Assembly: GCF_019956555.1 (NCBI RefSeq)
Contig: NZ_JAHBDQ010000066.1
Coordinates: 160,518-224,517, forward strand
Direction: 5' to 3'
DNA from: Pseudomonas sp. A-RE-19
GTDB taxonomy: Bacteria; Pseudomonadota; Gammaproteobacteria; Pseudomonadales; Pseudomonadaceae
Length of the DNA stretch: 64,000 nucleotides
Shown here: in pieces, positions 36,339 through 44,436 of the stretch
Layout of the letters: each line of letters begins with the position of its first letter
Numbering within the stretch: the stretch's first letter is position 1
Program-made: the position numbers and the translations under genes
Notes under the pieces: model-generated
Databases searched by the model: none
What the model was told of the DNA's origin: nothing
What the model saw: the letters and a program-made list of their open reading frames with translations, nothing else

Positions 36339-36644
36339 ATGTCGTTTTTTAATCAGCGCGGTATTTTTTTACAATTGCTGGCGCCAAGCATTACCAACCC
36401 TAATGAAGCTCAGGTATCGATGCAACTTGCCCGTAAAGAGTTGGAGTGGGACCCGGTAAATGAGGTGCAGACCGCAGCACTGGTCGACTCCGTCCATGTG
36501 ACAGCGGTTTCCAGCGATGCTGGCCGGTCCTTCACTATCAAGACTGTCAACAGCGATGTGGACGGGGACGGCGATATCGATAATGACGACAAGGCAAAAC
36601 TGCTGGCTCTGGCCAAGGCTTATTGCAGCATTGTAAATCCCTGA
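36339..36644 (+). CDS. Orphan 101-aa protein with a dockerin/EF-hand-like calcium loop
   Basis: The protein has no signal peptide. Residues about 73-92 read DVDGDGDIDNDDKAKLLALA: a D-x-D-x-D-x-I-x-x-x-D pattern followed by a helix, as in one dockerin or EF-hand half. The N-terminal 70 residues are not recognised. AGAAGGA lies 9 bases before the ATG, supporting real translation, and a strong hairpin follows the stop. It lies in an AT-richer insertion between genes that are adjacent in P. aeruginosa, so it is probably an acquired gene. Confidence 0.6.
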   Translation: MSFFNQRGIFLQLLAPSITNPNEAQVSMQLARKELEWDPVNEVQTAALVDSVHVTAVSSDAGRSFTIKTVNSDVDGDGDIDNDDKAKLLALAKAYCSIVNP

Positions 36645-36659
36645 AGTTGATTGTTGTTG

Positions 36660-36691
36660 CCAGGCCTGCATGAGTGTATCTGCAGGCCTGG
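36660..36691. terminator. 11-bp perfect hairpin after the calcium-loop gene
   Basis: CCAGGCCTGCA, a 10-base loop, TGCAGGCCTGG, then TCTTAT. The T tail is poor, so a terminator role is likely but not certain. Confidence 0.55.
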
Positions 36692-36924
36692 TCTTATCGC
36701 CCGTTGCTGATGTCGAAACTAATGCATCACTGAACGTTAGAGTTTCCGCTTTTATATCATGTCAATCAGCGAGGTCGGACATGTCGACTGCAACACCCGG
36801 GATGTCCCTCTGCGTCGGACATCCGCCATTTGATTCACGATTCTTTGACAGTGGCCTCACAGGCTTTTGACTGTCCCGGGTTCAGGCTGTCGGTTACTTT
36901 TCCACACTCACGGTCAACCTGAGC

Positions 36925-37572
36925 ATGCCCCTACTGCGCCTTCTACCCGCGATGCTCCTTTTGTCGCTGGCCGCACTTTTCAACCTGACGCTGGCCCACG
37001 CTGACGACGCGGCATTACCCCGGCCTGCGGACTGGGCTCAATCGGTGGAGGTTCAGTACAACCTCTATCAGATGTCCCCGACCCTCTATCGCAGCGCATT
37101 ACCGGACCGCGGGGCGCTGCCTTTGCTGGAAAAACTAAAGGTCGCAACCGTGATCAACTTTCTGCCTGAGTCGGACTCGGCCTGGTTATCCACGCCCGGA
37201 ATCACCCAGATACAGCTGCCTTACCGCACCAATCACGTGGACGACAGTGATGTGCTAAAAGCCATTCGCGCTATTCAGACCGCCGAGACCAAGGGCCCGG
37301 TGTTGATGCATTGCAAGCACGGCTCGGACCGCACTGGCCTGATGGCGGCAATGTACCGGGTGGTGGTGCAGGGCTGGAGCAAGGAAGATGCGCTGAGTGA
37401 AATGACTCAGGGCGGTTTTGGCGATAGCACCCACTTCAAGGACGGTATTCGCTACATGATGCAGGCTGATGTCGACAAACTTCGTACGGCGTTGGCCAAT
37501 GGTGATTGCAGCACCAGTCCGTTTGCCAGTTGCTCGATGAAGAACTGGTTCAAATCGGCCCATGTCGAGTAA
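36925..37572 (+). CDS. Secreted tyrosine/dual-specificity phosphatase, TpbA-like
   Basis: The 215-aa precursor has a signal peptide (about 1-27, ending AHA) and a cysteine-phosphatase domain with the P loop HCKHGSDRTG (about residues 130-139) and a general-acid Asp likely in the segment around residue 105. P. aeruginosa TpbA is a periplasmic phosphatase of the same size and pattern (MSPTLYRSALP, MYRVVVQGW, GGFGD) that dampens the diguanylate cyclase TpbB and biofilm formation. No tpbB-like gene is adjacent here, so the target is open. Confidence 0.85.
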   Translation: MPLLRLLPAMLLLSLAALFNLTLAHADDAALPRPADWAQSVEVQYNLYQMSPTLYRSALPDRGALPLLEKLKVATVINFLPESDSAWLSTPGITQIQLPYRTNHVDDSDVLKAIRAIQTAETKGPVLMHCKHGSDRTGLMAAMYRVVVQGWSKEDALSEMTQGGFGDSTHFKDGIRYMMQADVDKLRTALANGDCSTSPFASCSMKNWFKSAHVE

Positions 37573-37626
37573 GTAACGCCTTCCACTGCATTGCACAGTG
37601 GAAGGTGGTTTTGGCCTTCGGTGCTG

Positions 37627-37905
37627 TCAGTCAGACTTTTTCTTCAGCTTCGGATTCGGGAAAAACTGCACGGCCTGAACCTTGGCACCTGGCGCTTTCA
37701 GTGCCGAAGTATTGACCCGGGTGCCCAATTCCTTGGGCACTGACAAACCCTGTTCATTCAGCGTGTCGGAATAACCGCAGGCCACGCACTCGCGATGCGG
37801 GACCAGGTCTTCGTTCCACATCATCAACTTGTCCGGCTCGCTGCAGGCCGGGCAGACCGCCCCGGCGATAAAGCGTTTTTTGGTAATCACAGGTCCCTCA
37901 CTCAT
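37627..37905 (-). CDS. YheV-like putative zinc-binding protein (DUF2387)
   Basis: The 92-aa protein carries two CxxC pairs, CPAC and CVAC, that form a probable zinc ribbon, and a basic C terminus (KLKKKSD). It overlaps prlC by 4 bases (ATGA), an arrangement conserved from E. coli yheV-prlC. Function unknown. Confidence 0.85.
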   Translation of the reverse strand: MSEGPVITKKRFIAGAVCPACSEPDKLMMWNEDLVPHRECVACGYSDTLNEQGLSVPKELGTRVNTSALKAPGAKVQAVQFFPNPKLKKKSD

Positions 37906-39953
37906 GCTGCCGCGTCCTCACTCAGGCCGCTGTGGCGCAAGAGTGCGTCAATCGATGGCGCACGGCCACGGAAGTCGACGAACAGCACCATTGGCTCCTG
38001 AGAACCACCGCGAGCAAGGATCGCTTCACGGAATGCACGACCGGTCTCGGCATTGAGCACGCCGTCCTCTTCGAATTTCGAGAAGGCATCGGCCGACAAT
38101 ACTTCAGCCCACTTATAGCTGTAGTAACCCGCCGCGTAACCACCGGCAAAGATGTGGGCGAAGCTGTTGGGGAAGCGGTTGTAGGCCGGTGGACGCATGA
38201 CCGAAACCTCGTCGCGCACGCCTTCGAGCACTTGCAGCACGCTGCGACCGTCGCCATGGGTGGCGTGCAGTTCGAAGTCGAACAGCGAGAATTCCAACTG
38301 GCGGACCATCATCAGGCCGGACTGGAAGTTCTTCGCCGCGAGCATCTTCTCCAGCAAATCTTGAGGCAACGGCTCGCCGGTTTCGTAGTGACCGGAAATC
38401 AGCGCCAGGCCTTCCGGCTCCCAGCACCAGTTTTCCATGAACTGGCTTGGCAGCTCGACCGCATCCCAAGCCACGCCATTGATGCCGGACACGCCAGCGT
38501 GTTCGACGCGGGTCAGCAGGTGATGCAGGCCATGGCCGAATTCGTGGAACAGGGTAGTCACTTCATCGTGAGTCAGCAGGGCCGGTTTACCGCTATCGGC
38601 CGGGGTGAAGTTGCACACCAGATTCGCCACCGGGCTTTGCAGCACGCCATTGATCGTGCGGCGATGATCGCGGGCGCCGTCCATCCAGGCACCGCCACGC
38701 TTGTTGGCGCGGGCATACAGGTCGAAGAAGAAACGACCGACGTGCTGGCCGTTCTCCTTGATTTCGAACAGGCGGACGTCCGGATGCCAGGTGTCGAAGC
38801 CTTTCAGCTCGGCAATCTCGATGCCGTACAGGCGTTGGACGATGGCGAACAGCCCACCCAAAACCTTGTCGATCGGGAAGTACGCGCGAAGGGTTTCCTG
38901 GGCGACGCTATAACGCTGTTCGCGAAGTTTTTCACCGTAGAAACCGCTGTCCCAGCTTTGCAGGTCCGGGCAACCCTGTTCGGCGGCGTAGGCCTTGAGC
39001 TGTTCCAGATCCTGGGCGGCGAACGGCTTGCTGCGTTTGGCCAGGTCGCGCAGAAAACTCAGTACCTGATCGCTGGACTCGGCCATTTTGGTGGCCAGGC
39101 TCAGCTCCGAGAAGCTGGTGAAGCCCAACAGTTTTGCCAGCTCCTGACGCAGGTCGAGGATTTCTTCCATGACCGGGCCGTTGTCGTTCTGACCGGCATT
39201 CGGGCCTTGGTCCGACGCACGGGTGCAGTAGGCGGCGTAGACTTCTTCGCGCAGGGCGCGGTCGTGGGCGTAGGTCATCACCGCGTAGTAACTCGGGAAT
39301 TCCAGGGTGATCAGCCAGCCGTCGAGCTCTTTGGCTTGTGCGGCGGCGGCCATTTGCGCCTTGGCCGACTCGGTCAGGCCGGCGAGGGCGGCTTCGTCGG
39401 TGACGTGCTTGGTCCAGGCCTGAGTGGCGTCGAGTAACTGATTGGAGAAGCGACTGCCCAGCTCCGACAGTTTGCTCTGCACGTCGGCGTAACGCTTTTG
39501 TTCTGCTTCCGGCAGGTCGATACCCGACAGACGGAAGTCACGCAGGGCGTGTTCCAGGATCGTTTTTTGCGCCACGTCGAAACCGCTAGCCTCAGGGCTG
39601 TTGGCCAGCGCTTCATAGGCCTGAAACAGTTCACGGTTCTGACCCAGCTCGGTGGCGTAGGCGCTCAGGGCCGGCAGGCAGGACTCGTAGGCTTCGCGCA
39701 ACTCGGCGCTGTTGCACACGGCGTTAAGATGGCTGACCGGGCTCCACGCGGCGCCCAGACGATCATTGAGTTCATCCATCGCCAGCACCAGGCCGGCCCA
39801 GGTCGGTTGTTTACCCTGGGTTTTGAGGATGTCGGCGATGGCGGCGCGGTTGTCAGCCAGGATCTGTTCAATGGCCGGATGCACGTGTTCGGCACGGATC
39901 GCCGAGAACGGCGGCAGGTCGTAGGACTGCAGAAGAGGGTTGTTCACGCTCAC
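37902..39953 (-). CDS. prlC: Oligopeptidase A (M3 family metallopeptidase)
   Basis: The 683-aa cytoplasmic zinc peptidase degrades small peptides and signal peptides. The zinc site HEFGH in TLFHEFGHGLHH and the third ligand region are intact in the C-terminal half. The start was set at GTG 39953 (MSVNNPLL) because AAGG lies 8 bases before it and the family begins here; a frame extends upstream by nine codons. It is divergent from the gamma-carbonic anhydrase gene. Confidence 0.92.
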   Translation of the reverse strand: MSVNNPLLQSYDLPPFSAIRAEHVHPAIEQILADNRAAIADILKTQGKQPTWAGLVLAMDELNDRLGAAWSPVSHLNAVCNSAELREAYESCLPALSAYATELGQNRELFQAYEALANSPEASGFDVAQKTILEHALRDFRLSGIDLPEAEQKRYADVQSKLSELGSRFSNQLLDATQAWTKHVTDEAALAGLTESAKAQMAAAAQAKELDGWLITLEFPSYYAVMTYAHDRALREEVYAAYCTRASDQGPNAGQNDNGPVMEEILDLRQELAKLLGFTSFSELSLATKMAESSDQVLSFLRDLAKRSKPFAAQDLEQLKAYAAEQGCPDLQSWDSGFYGEKLREQRYSVAQETLRAYFPIDKVLGGLFAIVQRLYGIEIAELKGFDTWHPDVRLFEIKENGQHVGRFFFDLYARANKRGGAWMDGARDHRRTINGVLQSPVANLVCNFTPADSGKPALLTHDEVTTLFHEFGHGLHHLLTRVEHAGVSGINGVAWDAVELPSQFMENWCWEPEGLALISGHYETGEPLPQDLLEKMLAAKNFQSGLMMVRQLEFSLFDFELHATHGDGRSVLQVLEGVRDEVSVMRPPAYNRFPNSFAHIFAGGYAAGYYSYKWAEVLSADAFSKFEEDGVLNAETGRAFREAILARGGSQEPMVLFVDFRGRAPSIDALLRHSGLSEDAAA

Positions 39954-40042
39954 GGTTGGCACCTTGGCTGGAAGAAACATTGCGCCATCTTAATTACAAT
40001 CGACGCTCACCGCAGCTATCAGCAAAAGAGAGAGAGCCTATC

Positions 40043-40582
40043 GTGACCCTTCGCAAGTATCAGAACCACACGCCGCTGCTGGGCAAAGGCGCCTTTGTCG
40101 ACGGCTCGGCAGTGGTGATCGGCGACGTTGAAATCGGCGAAGACAGCTCCGTGTGGCCCCTGACGGTGATCCGCGGCGACATGCACCGCATCCGAATCGG
40201 CGCACGCACCAGCGTGCAGGACGGCTGTGTCTTGCACATTACCCACGCCGGGCCGTTCAATCCCGATGGCTTCCCGTTGCTGATCGGTGACGATGTGACC
40301 ATCGCGCATAAAGTCATGCTCCATGGTTGTGCCGTGGGCAACCGGATTCTGATCGGCATGGGCAGCATCGTCATGGACGGTGCGGTGGTCGAGGACGATG
40401 TGATCATCGGCGCCGGCAGTCTGGTGCCGCCGGGCAAGCGCCTGGAAAGCGGCTTCCTCTATGTCGGTAGTCCGGTGAAACAGATCCGGCCGCTGACGGA
40501 CAAGGAGAAAGCCTTTTTCACCTACAGCGCGGCGAACTACGTGAAGCTCAAGGACCTGCATCTGGCCGAAGGCTTCGATTAG
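40043..40582 (+). CDS. Gamma-carbonic anhydrase family protein
   Basis: The 179-aa protein consists of left-handed beta-helix hexapeptide repeats (residues about 10-130) and a C-terminal helix. The three zinc His residues are visible in LHITHAG, IAHKVMLHG. Whether it has carbonic anhydrase activity is not established for this YrdA-type group. Start GTG (MTLRKYQ), with a GAGAGA site before it. Confidence 0.88.
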   Translation: MTLRKYQNHTPLLGKGAFVDGSAVVIGDVEIGEDSSVWPLTVIRGDMHRIRIGARTSVQDGCVLHITHAGPFNPDGFPLLIGDDVTIAHKVMLHGCAVGNRILIGMGSIVMDGAVVEDDVIIGAGSLVPPGKRLESGFLYVGSPVKQIRPLTDKEKAFFTYSAANYVKLKDLHLAEGFD

Positions 40583-40613
40583 CTCTAAGCCTTTTAATAG
40601 CTCAGGAATTTTC

Positions 40614-41264
40614 ATGCATTACCAAACCGTACTGTTCGACCTCGATGGCACGCTGACCGACCCGCGCGAAGGCATCACCCGCTCCATCCAGTTCGCCCTG
40701 AGCAAACTGGGCATCGATGAGCCGGACCTGACCAGGCTTGAGCACTTCATCGGCCCGCCGTTGTTGCAGGCGTTCATGCAGTTTTACGACTTCGATGAGC
40801 CCAAGGCCTGGGAAGCGGTGAACTTCTATCGTGAACGCTTCAAGGTCACCGGCCTGTATGAAAACCGCGTATTCGACGGGGTTATGCCACTGCTGGAAAC
40901 CCTCGGTGGGCAAGGACGACAGCTGTACATCGCGACCTCCAAGCCATGGGTTTTCGCCCGAGAAATCGCCCGGCACTTCGACTTCGCCAAGCATTTCAAG
41001 GTGATTTACGGTAGTGAGCTGGATGGCACGCGAACCAACAAAGTCGAGCTGATTGCGCACTTGATGAGCGAAGAAGGCCTGGACCCGGCCAGTACCCTGA
41101 TGATCGGTGACCGTAAACATGACCTGATCGGTGCTCGCAGCAATGGGCTGGACGCGGCGGCGGTGGGTTATGGTTTTGGTAGTCGAGAGGAGTTGAGCGC
41201 CGAAGCACCGGCGTATCACTTTGAAACGCTGGAGGAGATGCATCAGGCGTTTTTGCAGCGTTAA
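40614..41264 (+). CDS. HAD-superfamily phosphatase, phosphoglycolate phosphatase-like
   Basis: The 216-aa enzyme has the HAD motifs DLDGTLTD (residues 10-17), the Ser/Thr region IATSKPW, and IGDRKHD. The cap type and sequence are close to the Gph/PNT subgroup; the substrate is unknown. It lies 31 bases after the gamma-CA gene and probably in its operon (PA0065-0066 order). Confidence 0.87.
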   Translation: MHYQTVLFDLDGTLTDPREGITRSIQFALSKLGIDEPDLTRLEHFIGPPLLQAFMQFYDFDEPKAWEAVNFYRERFKVTGLYENRVFDGVMPLLETLGGQGRQLYIATSKPWVFAREIARHFDFAKHFKVIYGSELDGTRTNKVELIAHLMSEEGLDPASTLMIGDRKHDLIGARSNGLDAAAVGYGFGSREELSAEAPAYHFETLEEMHQAFLQR

Positions 41265-41272
41265 TTGAACTG

Positions 41273-41343
41273 CCTTCGCGGGCAAGCCTCGCGCCTACAG
41301 ATGATCGAAGACCCCTGTAGGCACGAGGCTTGCCCGCGAAGGC
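41273..41343. repeat. REP doublet, family A, left flank of the RAYT
   Basis: GCCTTCGCGGGCAAGCCTCG... and its inverted copy. Both arms carry a change at the same position of the head (CGCGCC / GGCACG in place of CGCTCC / GGAGCG), so most of the pairing is kept. Confidence 0.9.
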
Positions 41344-41438
41344 GTCCCCCCAGACACATCCAGAGCAACTGTTCTCACTCCGATCCCTTCTTATCGTCCT
41401 AGCCTTAGCATTCAGGCCACGATCAAGGAGGATCATCA

Positions 41439-41897
41439 TTGGCAGAGCTCAAACATGCTCATCGATTGCGCACCGGGCGATATTCAGAGTGTGGGCAGAT
41501 TTACCTGTTGACGGCGGTGGTTCTGAATCGAGAGCCGTTGTTCCGCGACTTCAGATACGGGCGTTTGGTGGTAGACGCCTTTAGAACGGCTGAGCGAGAA
41601 GAGTTTGCAACATCGTTAGCCTGGGTCGTTATGCCCGATCATTTTCATTGGTTGATTGAGCTACAGAACACTCAACTATCCACACTGATGGCTCGTACCA
41701 AATCCCGGATTGCGGTGACGGTCAATCGCTCGACTCGGCGTCAAGGTCCAGTTTGGCAACATGGTTATCATGATCGCGCCATTCGCAAGGAAGAAGACTT
41801 GCAGGCAGTTGCTCGATACATCGTCGCCAATCCGTTGCGAGCGGGATTGGTGAAGAAGATCGGGGACTACCCGCTGTGGGATGCAATTTGGTTGTAG
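41439..41897 (+). CDS. REP-associated tyrosine transposase (RAYT, Y1_Tnp superfamily)
   Basis: The 152-aa protein is a single-domain HUH nuclease: HFH motif in MPDHFHWLIE (about residues 65-74) and a catalytic Tyr in ARYIVANPLRAG (about 124). It begins with TTG, with a perfect AAGGAGG 7 bases upstream. RAYTs cut and move REP/REPIN sequences as single strands. It lies exactly between two REP doublets of family A (41273-41343 and 41918-41995), the usual arrangement of a domesticated RAYT. All catalytic residues are present, so it is expected to be active. Confidence 0.92.
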   Translation: MAELKHAHRLRTGRYSECGQIYLLTAVVLNREPLFRDFRYGRLVVDAFRTAEREEFATSLAWVVMPDHFHWLIELQNTQLSTLMARTKSRIAVTVNRSTRRQGPVWQHGYHDRAIRKEEDLQAVARYIVANPLRAGLVKKIGDYPLWDAIWL

Positions 41898-41917
41898 CCG
41901 ACTTGGGAACATTGGCC

Positions 41918-41995
41918 GGCCTCTTCGCGGGCAAGCCTCGCTCCTACAAGAGCCTTCGATCATCCGTAGGAGCGAGGCTTGCCCGCGAAGAGGCC
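41918..41995. repeat. REP doublet, family A, right flank of the RAYT
   Basis: GGCCTCTTCGCGGGCAAGCC... and its inverted copy, separated by about 22 bases. Flush with the 3' end of the RAYT gene. Confidence 0.9.
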
Positions 41996-42013
41996 CGTTC
42001 AGTCATCAAGGTT

Positions 42014-43090
42014 TTATGATCCGGCCAACGCCTTCAATGCCGCCTTACGCTCCGCTACCGGCAATGTGCCCAGCCTCTCCACCGCCGCATAAAACCTCGT
42101 CCAATCCCCATCGACCTGCCTGAACAACGCGGCAAACGCCGGCACCCACTGGTCGTACAAACCAAACGGGAGCAATCGAGCGTTGTTCATCGGGGCGTTG
42201 ATCCAGGCGTCGTAGCGTTTGTTCCCGGCCCATTGGCTGTCGCGTAGCGTGCGGTATTCACGGCGCAATTGTTCGAACTCTGCTGCTTTTCGCTCGCGCA
42301 TTTGCTCGGTAGCCAGCGGCAGGGCGTAAAGCCGTTCCAGCCGGGTGCGGGTGTCCAGAATCAACTGAGTGAACTGGTCGCGTTGCCGCACCAAAGCTCC
42401 GTCGTCCGGTGGCATGCCGCGGAATGCTCGCCATTGGCGAGTGCCTTCCTGCTCGACGAAGGTGGCGAAGGACTCGTTGAATTCAGTGTCGTCTTTCACA
42501 TAAAAACGTTGATGGGCGAGCTCATGGAAAATTAGCGTGGCCAACCGTTCGTCGCCCCAACCCATCATTGAGCTGATGATCGGGTCGTTGAACCAACCGA
42601 GCGTCGAATAGGCCTCGACGCCGCCAATCGACACGTCCATACCTTGCAGTCGTTGCAATGCCGCCTCCCCGCGTGCAGCGCTTTGACTGTAATACCCGCG
42701 ATAGGCGACGCAGCCGGCGATGGGGAAGCAATGGTTCTGCGGCTTCAGCGAAAACTCCGGCGTGGCAAACACGTTCCAGACTACAAACGGTCGGCCGATG
42801 TCGGCGTACAAGCGGTAACTCTGGTTGTCCGGCAGGTGCAGGTATTGGCTGGCGAATGTCCGGGCCTTTTGTGATTGGGCCAGATGCGCGCGCAATTGCT
42901 GATCGCGGCCGGTGTCGGCAATCACACTGGAAACCGGCTCCCGTGCCCGCAGCAAATGCAGCTGACCACTGGCCAACTGGCCGTAATAGCTGACGCTTGC
43001 GCAACCGTTGAGCAACAAAAAAATCACACCCGGAAACAAAATGCGTAAAACGCGATCAAGTAACCCAAGGCTTGGACGCGGCCTGATCAA
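42014..43090 (-). CDS. Lipoprotein metallopeptidase of the PF10023 aminopeptidase family
   Basis: The 358-aa protein has a membrane/lipoprotein signal (LLLNGCAS, cysteine at about residue 30) and a zinc peptidase motif HELAH in LIFHELAHQRFY, with the downstream Glu in NESFATFVEQEG. It should lie in the envelope. The substrate is unknown. It is divergent from the lipoprotein gene at 43150. Confidence 0.85.
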   Translation of the reverse strand: MIRPRPSLGLLDRVLRILFPGVIFLLLNGCASVSYYGQLASGQLHLLRAREPVSSVIADTGRDQQLRAHLAQSQKARTFASQYLHLPDNQSYRLYADIGRPFVVWNVFATPEFSLKPQNHCFPIAGCVAYRGYYSQSAARGEAALQRLQGMDVSIGGVEAYSTLGWFNDPIISSMMGWGDERLATLIFHELAHQRFYVKDDTEFNESFATFVEQEGTRQWRAFRGMPPDDGALVRQRDQFTQLILDTRTRLERLYALPLATEQMRERKAAEFEQLRREYRTLRDSQWAGNKRYDAWINAPMNNARLLPFGLYDQWVPAFAALFRQVDGDWTRFYAAVERLGTLPVAERKAALKALAGS

Positions 43091-43149
43091 AATAAAAAAA
43101 TCCCTGGAAAGTCTGCCCGCAAGACTATCCCGCCTATTGGAGCTCCGCT

Positions 43150-43566
43150 ATGCGCAAGTTGATGCTGACGGGAGGCCTGCTGATGCTGGCCGGTTGTGCT
43201 GGATTGCCTGACCCTGATCCGGCGCAAGCGTGGATCGATCTGGGTTCGCGGCAAGAAGACACCGCGCTGCAAGCGATGGAAGTCGATAACAAGGCTTCCA
43301 TCGACAAGCGTTACTTCGAGGTACAGCCCGGCAGCCATGAGCTGAAGGTTCGCTACTTGTTCGCAGTCCAGCCGACCAATATTGGCCCCGGCGCCGAGCC
43401 ACTGTGGCGCGACTGCCAGTTGAATGTGAAATTCAAGGATTTCAATGCCGGGCAGCGATATCAGCTGCAAGCGGGGAATATCGGTTTTCGGCCGTGGGCG
43501 AAGCTCTATGATCAGCAGCGAAAAGTGATTGGGCAGGGCTCCCCGGCCGGCTGCCAACGTACCTGA
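43150..43566 (+). CDS. Small lipoprotein, paralogue 1
   Basis: A 138-aa lipoprotein (LMLAGC lipobox) with a mature beta-rich domain. It shares the patterns AWIDLGS, RYFEVQPGSHELKVRY, FNAGQRYQLQA and the final cysteine with the next gene. Function unknown. Confidence 0.8.
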   Translation: MRKLMLTGGLLMLAGCAGLPDPDPAQAWIDLGSRQEDTALQAMEVDNKASIDKRYFEVQPGSHELKVRYLFAVQPTNIGPGAEPLWRDCQLNVKFKDFNAGQRYQLQAGNIGFRPWAKLYDQQRKVIGQGSPAGCQRT

Positions 43567-43606
43567 TCGGCGCTATGCTGAATGAACGGTCCTTGGGATA
43601 TTCATC

Positions 43607-44026
43607 ATGCGCAGGCTGTTGCTGTTACTCGCTGCAGGCACCTTCGTGGGTTGCACAAGCCCGTTACCGGCGGTCGATCCGCAGATGGCCTGGATCGACT
43701 TCGCTGTGTCGAGCCCCGGCGGGAAACTGCTGATGGCCGATCGGCTGGACAACCAGCGGCTGAGCGACGGGCGTTACTTTCAGGTCACCCCGGGTAGCCA
43801 TGAACTGAGAGTGCGTTACGATTTTGAAGTGTATGGCGGTGGCTCGGGCTTGATGAATGCTCCGTTGGAGCGGTTGTGCTACCTGACCATCAACTACGAC
43901 CATTTCGAGGCCGGCCAGCGTTACCTGCTGGAGGCGCGTTCCATGGCGTTCACCCCCAGCGCCCGGCTGTACAACGCCAAGCGGGAGATCGTCGCTGAAG
44001 ATCGAGATACCTACTGCCTCATGTGA
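43607..44026 (+). CDS. Small lipoprotein, paralogue 2
   Basis: A 139-aa lipoprotein (TFVGC lipobox), about 40 bases after paralogue 1. It matches it in AWIDFAVS, RYFQVTPGSHELRVRY, FEAGQRYLLEARS, so the two arose by tandem duplication. The ends with the DUF1161 gene are convergent. Confidence 0.8.
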   Translation: MRRLLLLLAAGTFVGCTSPLPAVDPQMAWIDFAVSSPGGKLLMADRLDNQRLSDGRYFQVTPGSHELRVRYDFEVYGGGSGLMNAPLERLCYLTINYDHFEAGQRYLLEARSMAFTPSARLYNAKREIVAEDRDTYCLM

Positions 44027-44032
44027 GACGAA

Positions 44033-44266
44033 TCAGCGATCATTTTTTTGGTAGATGATTTTTTTGGTGCCGTATTCGCATGAGCCAACGACCATGTTCT
44101 GATCGTGAACTTCGTCGTTGGTGACGATTTCCAGGGTGTAGGACGAGACGTTGTTGGCCTGGATCTTGGCTTCGATCTCGGCCTTGAGTTCCTCACAGGA
44201 TTTCGGTGCCGCGAGGGCCGAAGTGGCCAGCGAGCAACAGATAACCGCCAAGGCAAAACGTTTCAT
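44033..44266 (-). CDS. DUF1161 family secreted small protein, paralogue 1
   Basis: A 77-aa precursor with signal peptide ending ALA and a mature part with KSCEELKAEIEAKI and VVGSCEYGTKKIIY (two cysteines). The start MKRFALAV gives the signal at the N terminus. Osmotically induced in some relatives; function unknown. The second copy is at 46171. Confidence 0.8.
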   Translation of the reverse strand: MKRFALAVICCSLATSALAAPKSCEELKAEIEAKIQANNVSSYTLEIVTNDEVHDQNMVVGSCEYGTKKIIYQKNDR

Positions 44267-44436
44267 GGTTGAAGCTCCCTTGAGGCAGCGCGCACGGTGA
44301 TGCGCTAAAGCTGCTGTCATTTATTCGACCACAGTTTTGCCAGTCAGGTTTTGTTTCAGGGCAAAAAAGACCGCAACCTGCGATAGGGCGCCCGCGAAGG
44401 CTGCGATCTTTTACCCGCTAGCGTATCAACCCACTA

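Noticed and set aside
36670..36870. 66-codon plus-strand frame before the phosphatase gene
   Set aside because: Starts inside the hairpin loop and lacks a ribosome site or any domain.
13616..41995. Possibility that the repeated inverted sequences are a CRISPR array
   Set aside because: Copies are widely dispersed inverted doublets, not regularly spaced direct repeats, and no cas gene is present.
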